Assembly: GCA_035297145.1 (NCBI GenBank) | Contig: DATGZN010000054.1 | Location: 124,001-188,000 of the forward strand | Length of the DNA: 64,000 nt | Direction: 5' to 3' | From: QHXW01 sp035297145 | GTDB lineage: Bacteria; Acidobacteriota; Terriglobia; Bryobacterales; Bryobacteraceae | In this document: in pieces, positions 41,451 to 49,490 of the stretch | Position numbering within the stretch: the stretch's first letter is position 1 | How the letters are laid out: each line of letters starts with the position of its first letter | Made by a program: the position numbers and the translations under genes | Notes under the pieces: model-generated | Seen by the model: the letters and a program-made list of their open reading frames with translations, nothing else | The model's database searches: none | What the model was told of the DNA's origin: nothing

Positions 41451-42683
41451 TCAGCGCCAGGCCTTTGACAAGGGTTGAATACTCGTCACCAGTTGAACGC
41501 CCAACACGTCGTCCCGCGTTCCCGGAACGTCGTTGCTCCTGAGCCATTCGTAGCCGATCTTGAACAACTGCCATCGATCCGGCCGGTAGCCGATGGCGAA
41601 CTCGTAGGCCTGCACGTTAGCCTCGAAAGGTTCGCTCGTCCAATGAGTGAAATCGGCCGCGCGGCCATTGCGCTGATCCGCCACCCGCAGCGCGGCGTAG
41701 AAGCGGGGCGTTAGCACTGCCTTCACCTCGGCATACGCAATAGATGTACTCGGAGAGATGCGGAAGCCGGGAGAGTCGAAATGGAACCACTGCCATTCTC
41801 CGCTCGTGCTCCAGCGCCCACGCGCCCATTGCGCGTCGAGTCCGGCGCCGGTTGCGGGAAAGTCACTCACCGTCTTTCCTGGTGGGAGAAATGCGGCCAC
41901 CGCCTGATTCAGATATGGTCCTTGAAAGACCGAGCCTCCCACGCGAAAGCCCGGAATGACCGTGTATCCGCCGCCAGCGGCCCATTGAGCGTGCTGGCTG
42001 CCGGAAAGAAGGTTTTGAGGATTGGCGGGGGAACTGTTGGTTAGCTGCAAACGCGCGTCCAGCTTATGGACCGCAAGGTCTACTTCGATTCCTGGCAATC
42101 CGTAGAGAGTAACCGGCGTCAAACCGTAGTTGTTTGCTTGCCAGCCGCCGCATGGGCTGCCGGTCCAAGGAACGCCGCCGCTTTGCGCAGCATTGCAAGT
42201 TAACTGAAGTGGAGGAAGCTTTAGATAGGTCGAGTAACTCAGCGGCTGATCTAAAAGCGGATTGTCCGCGTCATCGTAGTGCAAAGGAAATGAACCGAAC
42301 GCCGAGACGAGCTGCCCGGCCTTGACTAGTAGTGTCGCCGACTTATATGTCGTTGTGTAACCAACGAATGCCTGGACGGCCTGCGCCTCTATTTTACGGT
42401 CGGCTTCGAACGCATCGTAATAATAGAAAGGCGTCGAACGGAGCTGGATCGACGCATACGCAAACCAATGCGCATTCAGTCTCAGGCTCGGGGAGAAGGC
42501 TGCATGGAACGCTCCGGCCAATGGGCCAGCGGCCGGATTGTCTCCTTGCATGCGGTGCGAGTACAACGCTCCGCCCGTGATCGTCACCGGCACCGCGATC
42601 CCAGTCTCAGCTTCCTGCGCCGTGACTGGCAGCGAGAACGCAGCCAGCAATAGAATCCCCGCCAGACATCTATGTGCGAGCAT
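41451..42683 (-). CDS. Predicted outer-membrane beta-barrel protein
   Basis: The 410-aa protein has a signal peptide (through PVTAQEAE) and then alternating polar/hydrophobic beta strands rich in aromatics: FAYASIQLRSTPFYYYDA, YGLTPVTLYGLPGIEVDL, WARGRWSTSGEWQWFHFD. It ends in a strand region without the usual terminal Phe (PLSKAWR). Such proteins are annotated as porins or hypothetical barrels. It is the last gene of the cupredoxin-kinase-barrel operon, overlapping the kinase gene by 14 bp, so its export or permeation role may be linked to what the kinase senses. Confidence 0.75.
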   Translation of the reverse strand: MLAHRCLAGILLLAAFSLPVTAQEAETGIAVPVTITGGALYSHRMQGDNPAAGPLAGAFHAAFSPSLRLNAHWFAYASIQLRSTPFYYYDAFEADRKIEAQAVQAFVGYTTTYKSATLLVKAGQLVSAFGSFPLHYDDADNPLLDQPLSYSTYLKLPPLQLTCNAAQSGGVPWTGSPCGGWQANNYGLTPVTLYGLPGIEVDLAVHKLDARLQLTNSSPANPQNLLSGSQHAQWAAGGGYTVIPGFRVGGSVFQGPYLNQAVAAFLPPGKTVSDFPATGAGLDAQWARGRWSTSGEWQWFHFDSPGFRISPSTSIAYAEVKAVLTPRFYAALRVADQRNGRAADFTHWTSEPFEANVQAYEFAIGYRPDRWQLFKIGYEWLRSNDVPGTRDDVLGVQLVTSIQPLSKAWR

Positions 42684-44490
42684 ATGTCTCCTCGTGGGGA
42701 GCGGGCCGCGTGGCCTGAGTCGGAAGAAGCAGGGTAAACCAGAAAGTGGAACCCAGCCCCACTTTGCTCTCTACGCCGATTGCGCCGCCCATTCTCTCCA
42801 CAAGCTGCTTGGAAATCGCGAGGCCGAGTCCCGTGCCGCCGTAGCGCCGAGTAACCGAGCCATCCGCTTGCACGAACTTCTCGAAAATCACGGAAAGCTT
42901 GTCCGGCGCCACTCCAATCCCCGTATCTTCGACAGAGATGCGAAACGACGTCTCGGTCCCCGTCTGCTCTCCTTCCACGCGGATGATCACTTGGCCCTCG
43001 TCTGTGAACTTCAGCGCGTTCGACACCAGGTTCGTCACCACCTGGCCGATGCGTTTTGCGTCGCCTATGACTCCCGTTGGGAGTCCGGCAGCGTAGCGGA
43101 CATCCAGTGCCACGCCCTTTTCCCTTGCCCTCGCCGAATGCAGTGCGGCTACCTGGTCCACAACCTTTCGCAAGTCGAATGGCTCCGGGTTCAGAGTCGT
43201 CTTGCCTGCCTCCATCTTGGAAAAATCTAAAATGTCGGAGAGGATCGCCATCAGTGAACTGGAACATTCGTGGACGGTCTCGGCATACTCGCGTTGTTCC
43301 TCATTGAGCGTGGTTTCCAGGAGCAAGCCATTCATGCCGATCACGCCGTTCATGGGAGTGCGGATTTCGTGGCTCATGTTGGCCAGGAACTCGCTCTTGG
43401 CGCGGTCGGCCGCTTCCGCGGCTTCTTTGGCAGCCTTGAGTTCGTCCGAATAGCGGCCGGCGGCCGCGGCGGCACGGTTCCAGGCTCGCGCAAGAAGATT
43501 GATTTCGCGCGTTCCTGAGTCTTCCGGCAAGTCGGCTGGCAGCTCGCCCGTGCTCTCGCTCCGTTTCAGCCGCGCAATGAAATCCTGAATCGGCTTCGTC
43601 ACTGCCCAGGAAGTCAGTAGCGCCAGAAGAAGCGTAAGCAAGGCGCCAGCCCCTCCAATTCCTGCAAAGGCCTGCGCCAGGCTCGAGAGAAAGTTATCTA
43701 CCGCCTGATCTAAAGAGTAAAACATCAGCAGTTTGTACTCTCCGCCCAGGCCTGCTCTTCGCAACGGCAGTACGAGATATTTCTCGTCATTCAACTTCAA
43801 CTCGCAGCCATCTGAATTGGTGGTGCAAGATCCGTTCAAGCCCCGCTCGATCTGCCGATGCATGCTCTGTGGCAACGTACTTCGTAGCAATCTTCCACGA
43901 TAAGTCAAAGCCACGTTGCCAATAGAGTTCAACAATGCCAGATCGAATTGCTTCCCCAGCGCCAGGTGGCCAATCGGCTCTCCATTCAGACTGATCGGCG
44001 CCGTTTCCAGCTCATAGAGAATGCCATCCACATCCAGAAGTGACGCTTCGCTGGGAATCAGAGGTAGAAAATGGCACTCGGTCCAGCCTCCATTGCGTAG
44101 CTTCAAAGCTGCAATCGTCCGGTACTGCGCATCGGCGATCACCAACAGCTCATATCCCAGGCCATGCAGCAGTTGCTTGACCTGCTCCTCCACGGTACGC
44201 CGCGCCTCGGTTCGGAGCTCCGCATTCTCATCGGTTTCACGCACCAATCCGATAGATGCCTTCAGCCCGGCATTCTCTGTCAATAAATAAGCCACCTCCA
44301 GGGTTCGTTGTCTCTCACTTTCACTGGCCTTGACCAGCAGTACCTCCGAAGTGTGAACATAATCCCGAATGCCTTCGCGCGTTCTGTTCGTCAGCGCAAC
44401 GCTGAATCCAATAAAGGCCACCGTCATTAACACAGATAGGGGTAAGAACGAAATCAGAAAGGTACGGGTGGGGAGCGACAGCTTGCGCAT
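42670..44490 (-). CDS. Membrane sensor histidine kinase with periplasmic domain, no receiver
   Basis: The start is placed at ATG 44490, overlapping the upstream stop by one base (TGATG) and beginning just before the first helix (KLSLPTRTFLISFLPLSVL). A periplasmic region of about 230 residues follows (including AEVLLVKASESERQ-like heptads and cysteine CTTNSDGC), then a second helix, a HAMP-like linker, HisKA FLANMSHEIRTPMNGVIGM and HATPase (N box NLVSNALKF, DTGIGV, GTGLGLAI). It lacks a receiver domain, and no response regulator is in the operon, so the partner is elsewhere. Total 606 residues. Confidence 0.88.
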   Translation of the reverse strand: MRKLSLPTRTFLISFLPLSVLMTVAFIGFSVALTNRTREGIRDYVHTSEVLLVKASESERQRTLEVAYLLTENAGLKASIGLVRETDENAELRTEARRTVEEQVKQLLHGLGYELLVIADAQYRTIAALKLRNGGWTECHFLPLIPSEASLLDVDGILYELETAPISLNGEPIGHLALGKQFDLALLNSIGNVALTYRGRLLRSTLPQSMHRQIERGLNGSCTTNSDGCELKLNDEKYLVLPLRRAGLGGEYKLLMFYSLDQAVDNFLSSLAQAFAGIGGAGALLTLLLALLTSWAVTKPIQDFIARLKRSESTGELPADLPEDSGTREINLLARAWNRAAAAAGRYSDELKAAKEAAEAADRAKSEFLANMSHEIRTPMNGVIGMNGLLLETTLNEEQREYAETVHECSSSLMAILSDILDFSKMEAGKTTLNPEPFDLRKVVDQVAALHSARAREKGVALDVRYAAGLPTGVIGDAKRIGQVVTNLVSNALKFTDEGQVIIRVEGEQTGTETSFRISVEDTGIGVAPDKLSVIFEKFVQADGSVTRRYGGTGLGLAISKQLVERMGGAIGVESKVGLGSTFWFTLLLPTQATRPAPHEETYART

Positions 44491-45182
44491 CAATGGCCGC
44501 GCTCTCCGTCGCGTACGGGAATGTCCATAACGACATTGATTCCGCCAGTTGCCGGTATGTGAATCTCTCTTCGGAAAAAGCCGGCATTCATATGCCACGC
44601 AACTAAGCTGTAGGTTCCCGGCGGAACGTCATGGAACGAGAAACTTCCGTCATCTCCGGGCCTCGTGTACCAGCGATTCGGAACGACGACGATCGCGGCG
44701 TACATATTCGGATGCAGGTGGCAGTAAACCTGTACGACTCCGGGTTGATCAAATTTCACGATCCGAGTCTGGCCCGCCGGATAGTAACCTAGATCGAACT
44801 TTTTCGCGCCGGAGAGAGAAAAGACGTTGTGAAAGATAGGATCGGCATTGGGAAAAGTTACGCTCGAGCCCGCCGGGATCACCACGAGTTGCGGCTCGAA
44901 TCGCTGGCCTTCTTGTTTAAGTTCAGCGCGTCCGGGTTCCCCGGCGCCGGGCAGGCTCCCTTCCAGGAAGACCGCTACAGCACAGGACTCGTTGGCGGAT
45001 TCGCCGTGGTCGTCCAGTGCCGCCGGCGATGTACCACGCAACTGATATGCCGGCAACGTCACTTGTTTCTTGCTGAGTCTCTTAGTGATTACGATGTGGC
45101 CAGTTAACTCTGCACCGAGGCCTGAAGGCGCAGGCAAGCTCAGGCATAAGGTAAGAGCCGGAATTACGAACGGACCCTTCAT
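44490..45182 (-). CDS. Exported cupredoxin-like protein (carboxypeptidase-regulatory-type plus plastocyanin-type)
   Basis: The 230-aa protein has a signal peptide (ending near SGLGAEL). The cupredoxin segment carries a type I copper pattern: FPNADPIFHNVFSLSG with His, then VQVYCHLHPNMYAAIVVV with Cys, His and a possible Met ligand. The C-terminal part (FSFHDVPPGTYSLVAWHMNA) looks like a carboxypeptidase-regulatory beta sandwich. Proteins like this are often labelled methylamine-utilisation protein. As first gene of the operon it may supply or sense electrons or copper for the kinase downstream. Confidence 0.8.
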   Translation of the reverse strand: MKGPFVIPALTLCLSLPAPSGLGAELTGHIVITKRLSKKQVTLPAYQLRGTSPAALDDHGESANESCAVAVFLEGSLPGAGEPGRAELKQEGQRFEPQLVVIPAGSSVTFPNADPIFHNVFSLSGAKKFDLGYYPAGQTRIVKFDQPGVVQVYCHLHPNMYAAIVVVPNRWYTRPGDDGSFSFHDVPPGTYSLVAWHMNAGFFRREIHIPATGGINVVMDIPVRDGERGH

Positions 45183-45381
45183 ATCGAGGCGCTGCGGGAC
45201 GCGTTTGTGAAACAGACTAACCGCTAAGTACCCTGATTTCGGGTTCTCACTGACACAGAGTGAGAATCTCCTGCACTCAGTGCCCCTGTTGCAATGTTAG
45301 TGTATTACGCTAGCGATAAACCAGTTATCTTTGATTAGCGTGGCAGGCCCATCATTAGTTGTATTTTGTAACAGGTGTTAC
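45183..45381. promoter_or_regulatory. Upstream region of the cupredoxin operon with three palindromes
   Basis: Three inverted repeats are visible: TTCTCACT/AGTGAGAA (45244-45266, perfect, 7-nt spacer), GCACTCAGTGC (45273-45283) and GTAACA-GG-TGTTAC (45368-45381, perfect). The first two are 62-101 bp upstream of the cupredoxin start on its strand and suit regulator sites; the third is just past the hemG stop and may instead form a weak terminator stem. No clear -10/-35 could be fixed. Confidence 0.5.
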
Positions 45382-46740
45382 CTACGCACTATTCGCAATC
45401 CGTTCCGCGGCCTGCTTTCCCATGCGCACGCAGTCCGGCACACCGATGCCATGGTAACCGTTCCCGGCTAGGTACAGCCCCGGTTGCGAGGCCATTCGTG
45501 CGTCCAGTTCCACCATGCGCTCTGCATGTCCCACGGTATACTGGGCCATGGAGCGTGGCCAGCGGAAAACCTCCGAGAACAACGGCTCTGCTCTAACTGC
45601 TGCGATCTCGCGAATCTCTTGGCGCATCGCGAACACCAGAGCGGCATCGGTCTCTGCCATGGCCGCGTCTCCGCCAGCGAAGCATCGCAGTACCGCGAGC
45701 GTCTCCGGTACCCGGTGTGGAAACTTGTTACCGACCCATGTGCAAGCCAGCAGCCTGCGCCGCTCGCGCTTCGGCACAAGAAAGCCGAATCCGCGCATCT
45801 GCTCGCGCACCGCGCTGCGTTCGAATCCCAATGCCACCGTAATGGACGAGTTATACCCGATGGAGGCCAGCAACTCTGCCCCACGCGCGTCCACCGTAGG
45901 CATCAGGCGCGCTGCCTGATGCGCTTCGCAGGCCAGAACCACTTGGTCCGCGCTCAGCCAGTCTCCCGCAAGCTGCAATCGGAATCCGTTGCGCACGCGT
46001 TCCATGGCGTTCACGGTTCCGTGCACGATAGTCGTCTGCCCGGCAGCTTTCCAGACAGCGTCCACCAGCGAGCCTAGCCCTTTGCGCAGTGTACGGAACA
46101 GCGGCTGACGCGGGCCGTCGGCTTTCGGCCGTTCCGCCAGTACGCCGCGCGTCAAACTTCCATATCGTTTCTCTATCTCCACGAAGCGCGGCAACACGCT
46201 CGTGACGCTGAGCTCCGCCGGGTCGCCTCCATAAATGCCCGCCAGCAGCGGCTCCGCCAGATAGTCCACCGCCTCCCGGCCGTAGTGCTCTTCCACGAAT
46301 TCCGCGACCGATCGATCAGCCCGGCCCCCGGTCTCCGGCCGTCGAAAGTACTCCAACCCCATGCGCACCTTCGTGGGCCAGCTCACCAGCGGCGTCGTTA
46401 CCATGGGGAAAATTTTGGTGGGCACAAGCATCTGAACGCCGTCAGGAAGCTCTACCAGGCGGCCCCGCCTGCGAATGTAAGTCACGCGCTCGTGGTCATT
46501 CGACCCGATCACTTCGTCTTCCATGCCCAGTTCGCGAATCAAATCCATCGCCCACGGTTTCACGGAAATGAAGCTATCGGGGCCGGCTTCCACCACGCAA
46601 TTTTGAATGTGCTCGGTTTGAATGACGCCGCCCAGGCGCGGGCGCGACTCAATCAGCGTCGAAGAGATTCCAGCTTTGGAAAGGTAGTAAGCGGTGGAGA
46701 GGCCGGAGATCCCGCCTCCCACAATGGCAACCGAAGGCAT
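45382..46740 (-). CDS. hemG: Protoporphyrinogen oxidase, oxygen-dependent type
   Basis: The 452-aa flavoprotein (also called hemY type) has the FAD-binding start VAIVGGGISGLSTAYYLSKAG, LIESRPRLGGVIQTE, VVEAGPDSFISVKPWA and a C-terminal LYLAGNGYHGIGVPDCVRMG. This is the HemY-like protoporphyrinogen IX oxidase of heme synthesis. The final genes of this operon are hemE then hemG, 9 bp apart. Gene symbol usage varies (hemG/hemY/PPO). Confidence 0.88.
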   Translation of the reverse strand: MPSVAIVGGGISGLSTAYYLSKAGISSTLIESRPRLGGVIQTEHIQNCVVEAGPDSFISVKPWAMDLIRELGMEDEVIGSNDHERVTYIRRRGRLVELPDGVQMLVPTKIFPMVTTPLVSWPTKVRMGLEYFRRPETGGRADRSVAEFVEEHYGREAVDYLAEPLLAGIYGGDPAELSVTSVLPRFVEIEKRYGSLTRGVLAERPKADGPRQPLFRTLRKGLGSLVDAVWKAAGQTTIVHGTVNAMERVRNGFRLQLAGDWLSADQVVLACEAHQAARLMPTVDARGAELLASIGYNSSITVALGFERSAVREQMRGFGFLVPKRERRRLLACTWVGNKFPHRVPETLAVLRCFAGGDAAMAETDAALVFAMRQEIREIAAVRAEPLFSEVFRWPRSMAQYTVGHAERMVELDARMASQPGLYLAGNGYHGIGVPDCVRMGKQAAERIANSA

Positions 46741-46749
46741 TGCGCCGGA

Positions 46750-47772
46750 CTACGGACGGAACTCCCGCACCATCTGCACCACGGCCTTCACGTTCTCTAC
46801 CGGCGTCTCCGGCAGAATCCCGTGCCCCAGATTGAAAATGTGGCCCGGCCGCGCGCCCGTGCGTTTCAGCAGTTCGGCCACTCGCATTTTGAGCTCCGGA
46901 AGCGGTGCGAACAGCGCCACCGGGTCCAGGTTCCCCTGAATCGCCGACCGGTAACTGATATCCATCCACGCCTGGTCGATGTTGATGCGCCAGTCCACTC
47001 CCATCACATCGCCGCCCGCCGCATGTAGCTCGCGGAAGAACCCGGAAGCGCCCGTGCCGAAGTGAATGACCGGCACGCCAGTCGCGCGGATGCGTTCGAT
47101 CAGCGCGCGCGAATAGGGCGCGGCGAAGCGCACATAATCGTCCGGCCCCAGTGCGCCCGCCCAGCTATCGAACACCTGGATCGCACGCGCTCCTGCGGCC
47201 ACTTGGAGAGACGCGAATGGCGCCAGCACATCCACAATCTTTCCCATCAGCCGCCGCCACAGCGTATCTTCCGCGTACATCATTTTCTTCGTGCGGATGA
47301 AGTTGCGCGAGGACCCGCCCTCGATCATGTAGCTCGCCATGGTGAACGGAGCGCCCACGAAACCGATCACCGGCACTCTTCCGCCCAGCGCCCGCACTAC
47401 CTGCTGAATGGATTCCCCGATGTAGCCCAGGTCATCGGTGTTTCCGGTCGACAGCGTGTCTATATCCGATCCGTTGCGCACCGGATTCGCAATCACCGGG
47501 CCTTCGCCCGCGGCATAGCGAAGCTTCAAGCCCATCGGCTCTACCGGCAACAGCAGATCGGCAAAAATAATGGCCGCGTCGACGTCCAGAATCTCCACGG
47601 GTTGCAGCGTGACCGTGGCCGCGAGATCGGGACGCTTGCAGATTTCGAGTATGCCGTGCCGCGAGCGAATTTCACGATACTGGCGCAGGTAACGGCCCGC
47701 CTGCCGCATAAACCAAACCGGCCGCACGTCCGTTGGGCGCCGCCGGCACGCATCCAGGAACCGGCTGGTCAT
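46750..47772 (-). CDS. hemE: Uroporphyrinogen decarboxylase
   Basis: The start is ATG 47772, overlapping the apbE stop as ATGA (340 residues); an ATG 15 nt upstream is an alternative. Signatures are PVWFMRQAGRYLRQYRE, the catalytic Asp in AAIIFADLLLPVEPMGL and INIDQAWMDISYRSAIQGN with PELKMRVAELLKRTGARPGHI. It removes four carboxyl groups from uroporphyrinogen III in heme synthesis. It forms an operon with apbE upstream and hemG downstream. Confidence 0.95.
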   Translation of the reverse strand: MTSRFLDACRRRPTDVRPVWFMRQAGRYLRQYREIRSRHGILEICKRPDLAATVTLQPVEILDVDAAIIFADLLLPVEPMGLKLRYAAGEGPVIANPVRNGSDIDTLSTGNTDDLGYIGESIQQVVRALGGRVPVIGFVGAPFTMASYMIEGGSSRNFIRTKKMMYAEDTLWRRLMGKIVDVLAPFASLQVAAGARAIQVFDSWAGALGPDDYVRFAAPYSRALIERIRATGVPVIHFGTGASGFFRELHAAGGDVMGVDWRINIDQAWMDISYRSAIQGNLDPVALFAPLPELKMRVAELLKRTGARPGHIFNLGHGILPETPVENVKAVVQMVREFRP

Positions 47773-48758
47773 TGGAGCCACGCGCATGTTTGCTCCGCTG
47801 TATCTTCGCAGAAGAACGCGCGAAGACCTGCTGGCTTGTGCTTGCTGGCCCAGGCGCGGCCGTTCACGAACAGCGGCTTCGTCCAGGCTTCGCTGTCGAT
47901 GGTGCGCGGCGTGATTGCCGATACCGAAAGCGCCCCTTGCGCCGGCCAGCCCGTCCGCGGATCCATAATGTGGCTGTAAATCCGTCCCTCCGCCCGGAAG
48001 AATTTTTCGTAATTGCCCGATGTGGACATCGACTCGTCTTTCAGATAAACCTCAGCCACGCTCTTCTTTTCGTTTTTTGGGTCGCGGATCTCCACTTTCC
48101 AGCCCTTCTCGCCCGGCGGCGCCCCTAAACCATAAATGCTGCTGCCCGATGCCGATACCAGCGCCGTTTGCACGCCGTACTGCTTCAACACCTCCACCAT
48201 CCGGTCCACCGCGTACCCCTTCCCGATGCCGCCTGGGTCCAGTTCGGTGCCCTCTTTGGCAAATCGCACCGTCCGTTGGGTTGCGTCCAGCACAATATTC
48301 CGGTACCCGACTCGGTCCATCGCGCTCAGAATCTCCGCGCGGTGCGGCAGCCGGCCAGTTCCCTTGTAAAACCCCCAAACCTTCATGAGCGGCCCGACCG
48401 TAATGTCGAACGCACCCTCGCTCTCCCGGCTGTATTCCACGCACGCCGCCAGCAGGTCGAACATTTCCTGTGTTACCGCCACCGGGTGCTCGCCGGCGTA
48501 ACGGTTGATCTCACTCAGTTCGCTCTCCGGCTTGTAATTGGAGAGCATCTGGTCCAGCCGTTGGACCTCTGCGAATGCCGCGTCCACGGCCTCTTCCATG
48601 CGCGTCCGGTCCTCGCCATAGACCACCACCGAGTAAGCGGACCCCATAGCCACCACGCTGGACTCCAGGCGCAGCGTGTCGGCCTTGGCCGCAGGCCGGG
48701 CCGTTGCCACCGCACCCACCAGCGGTAACAGAAACAAAACTAGCACAATCTGTTTCAA
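47769..48758 (-). CDS. apbE: FAD:protein FMN transferase
   Basis: The 329-aa protein starts at a TTG one base after the rbfA stop, with a signal peptide (VLVLFLLPLVGAVATARPAA). ApbE motifs follow: VAMGSAYSVVVYGEDRTRME, LDPGGIGKGYAVDRMVEVL, SASGSSIYGLGAPPGEKGW and SGNYEKFFRAEGRIYSHIMD with the late AITPRTIDSEAW. It attaches FMN to threonines of exported flavoproteins such as Rnf or Nqr subunits; none is nearby. Confidence 0.92.
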   Translation of the reverse strand: MKQIVLVLFLLPLVGAVATARPAAKADTLRLESSVVAMGSAYSVVVYGEDRTRMEEAVDAAFAEVQRLDQMLSNYKPESELSEINRYAGEHPVAVTQEMFDLLAACVEYSRESEGAFDITVGPLMKVWGFYKGTGRLPHRAEILSAMDRVGYRNIVLDATQRTVRFAKEGTELDPGGIGKGYAVDRMVEVLKQYGVQTALVSASGSSIYGLGAPPGEKGWKVEIRDPKNEKKSVAEVYLKDESMSTSGNYEKFFRAEGRIYSHIMDPRTGWPAQGALSVSAITPRTIDSEAWTKPLFVNGRAWASKHKPAGLRAFFCEDTAEQTCAWLQ

Positions 48759-48759
48759 T

Positions 48760-49128
48760 TTAGCGTTGATTTTCGGCCGGCCCGCGCATTTTTTTCGCCC
48801 TCTTCAGGAGTGTCTCCACGCGTTCGTCGGCGTCCGCGGCTGGGTCCGCCTCGAAATGTAACTCCGGCATCTTCCGTAAGTTGAGGCGCCTCGCCAACTC
48901 GTGACGCAAATAATGCCGGGCGTGATCGAGAGCCGCCATGGCAGCCTGCTTCTGGCGCTCGTCTCCCCAAAAGCCCACGCGCACGTGGGCATGCCGCAGG
49001 TCGGGCCCAACTTGCACATCGGTAACATCCACGCTCGCCAGGCGTGGGTCCCGCATTTCAAAACCGATAAGCTCCGCCAACTCTTCGCGAACCGTTTCCG
49101 ATACCCGCTCTCTGCGATGCTGATCCAT
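48760..49128 (-). CDS. rbfA: Ribosome-binding factor A
   Basis: The 122-aa protein has the RbfA KH-type fold: VSETVREELAELIGFEMRDP, VDVTDVQVGPDLRHAHVRV and LRHELARRLNLRKMPELHFE. It binds 16S rRNA helix 1 region during 30S maturation. Its place behind infB and the YlxP-type gene is the common bacterial order. A gap of about 70 bp separates it from ylxP. Confidence 0.95.
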   Translation of the reverse strand: MDQHRRERVSETVREELAELIGFEMRDPRLASVDVTDVQVGPDLRHAHVRVGFWGDERQKQAAMAALDHARHYLRHELARRLNLRKMPELHFEADPAADADERVETLLKRAKKMRGPAENQR

Positions 49129-49201
49129 ATGGAGTGGAATTGCCGGACTCAGGTGGCCCGCCGGGTCGCCAAATCCTAAATCCCAAATCCAAAATCCCGT
49201 C

Positions 49202-49486
49202 CTAAATCCACTCGACGTTCACGCCTGCCAGCGCTGGCCCCAATATCGACGCGGTCTCCTGCTCCACCGATTGCAGCACCTTCTCCGCTTGCACCCGGTC
49301 CGCGGAAACCGTTACCGCCGCTAGTACCGACCTCTGCCACAGGTCCTGAAAATCGATTTCGGCAACCGATACGTTGAACTTGTTGTGCAACCGGTCCCGC
49401 AATCCCTTCACTACGTGCCGCTTCTCTTTCAGCGAATGCGAATTCTCGAGGCGCAACTCCAGCGTCAATACTCCGATGGAAGGCAT
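49202..49486 (-). CDS. ylxP: DUF503 (YlxP-like) protein
   Basis: The 94-aa protein has the DUF503 pattern (MPSIGVLTLELRLENSHSLK, EKRHVVKGLRDRLHNKF, VSVAEIDFQDLWQRS). YlxP-family proteins sit between infB and rbfA in many bacteria and are linked to ribosome assembly or RNA binding; the exact role is unknown. It begins 4 bp after infB. Confidence 0.9.
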   Translation of the reverse strand: MPSIGVLTLELRLENSHSLKEKRHVVKGLRDRLHNKFNVSVAEIDFQDLWQRSVLAAVTVSADRVQAEKVLQSVEQETASILGPALAGVNVEWI

Positions 49487-49490
49487 CGGC

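Noticed and set aside
41479..42683. Possible classical porin with a terminal aromatic residue
   Set aside because: The protein does not end in the usual Phe/Trp-type barrel signature, so a named porin family was not assigned; only a general barrel call was kept.
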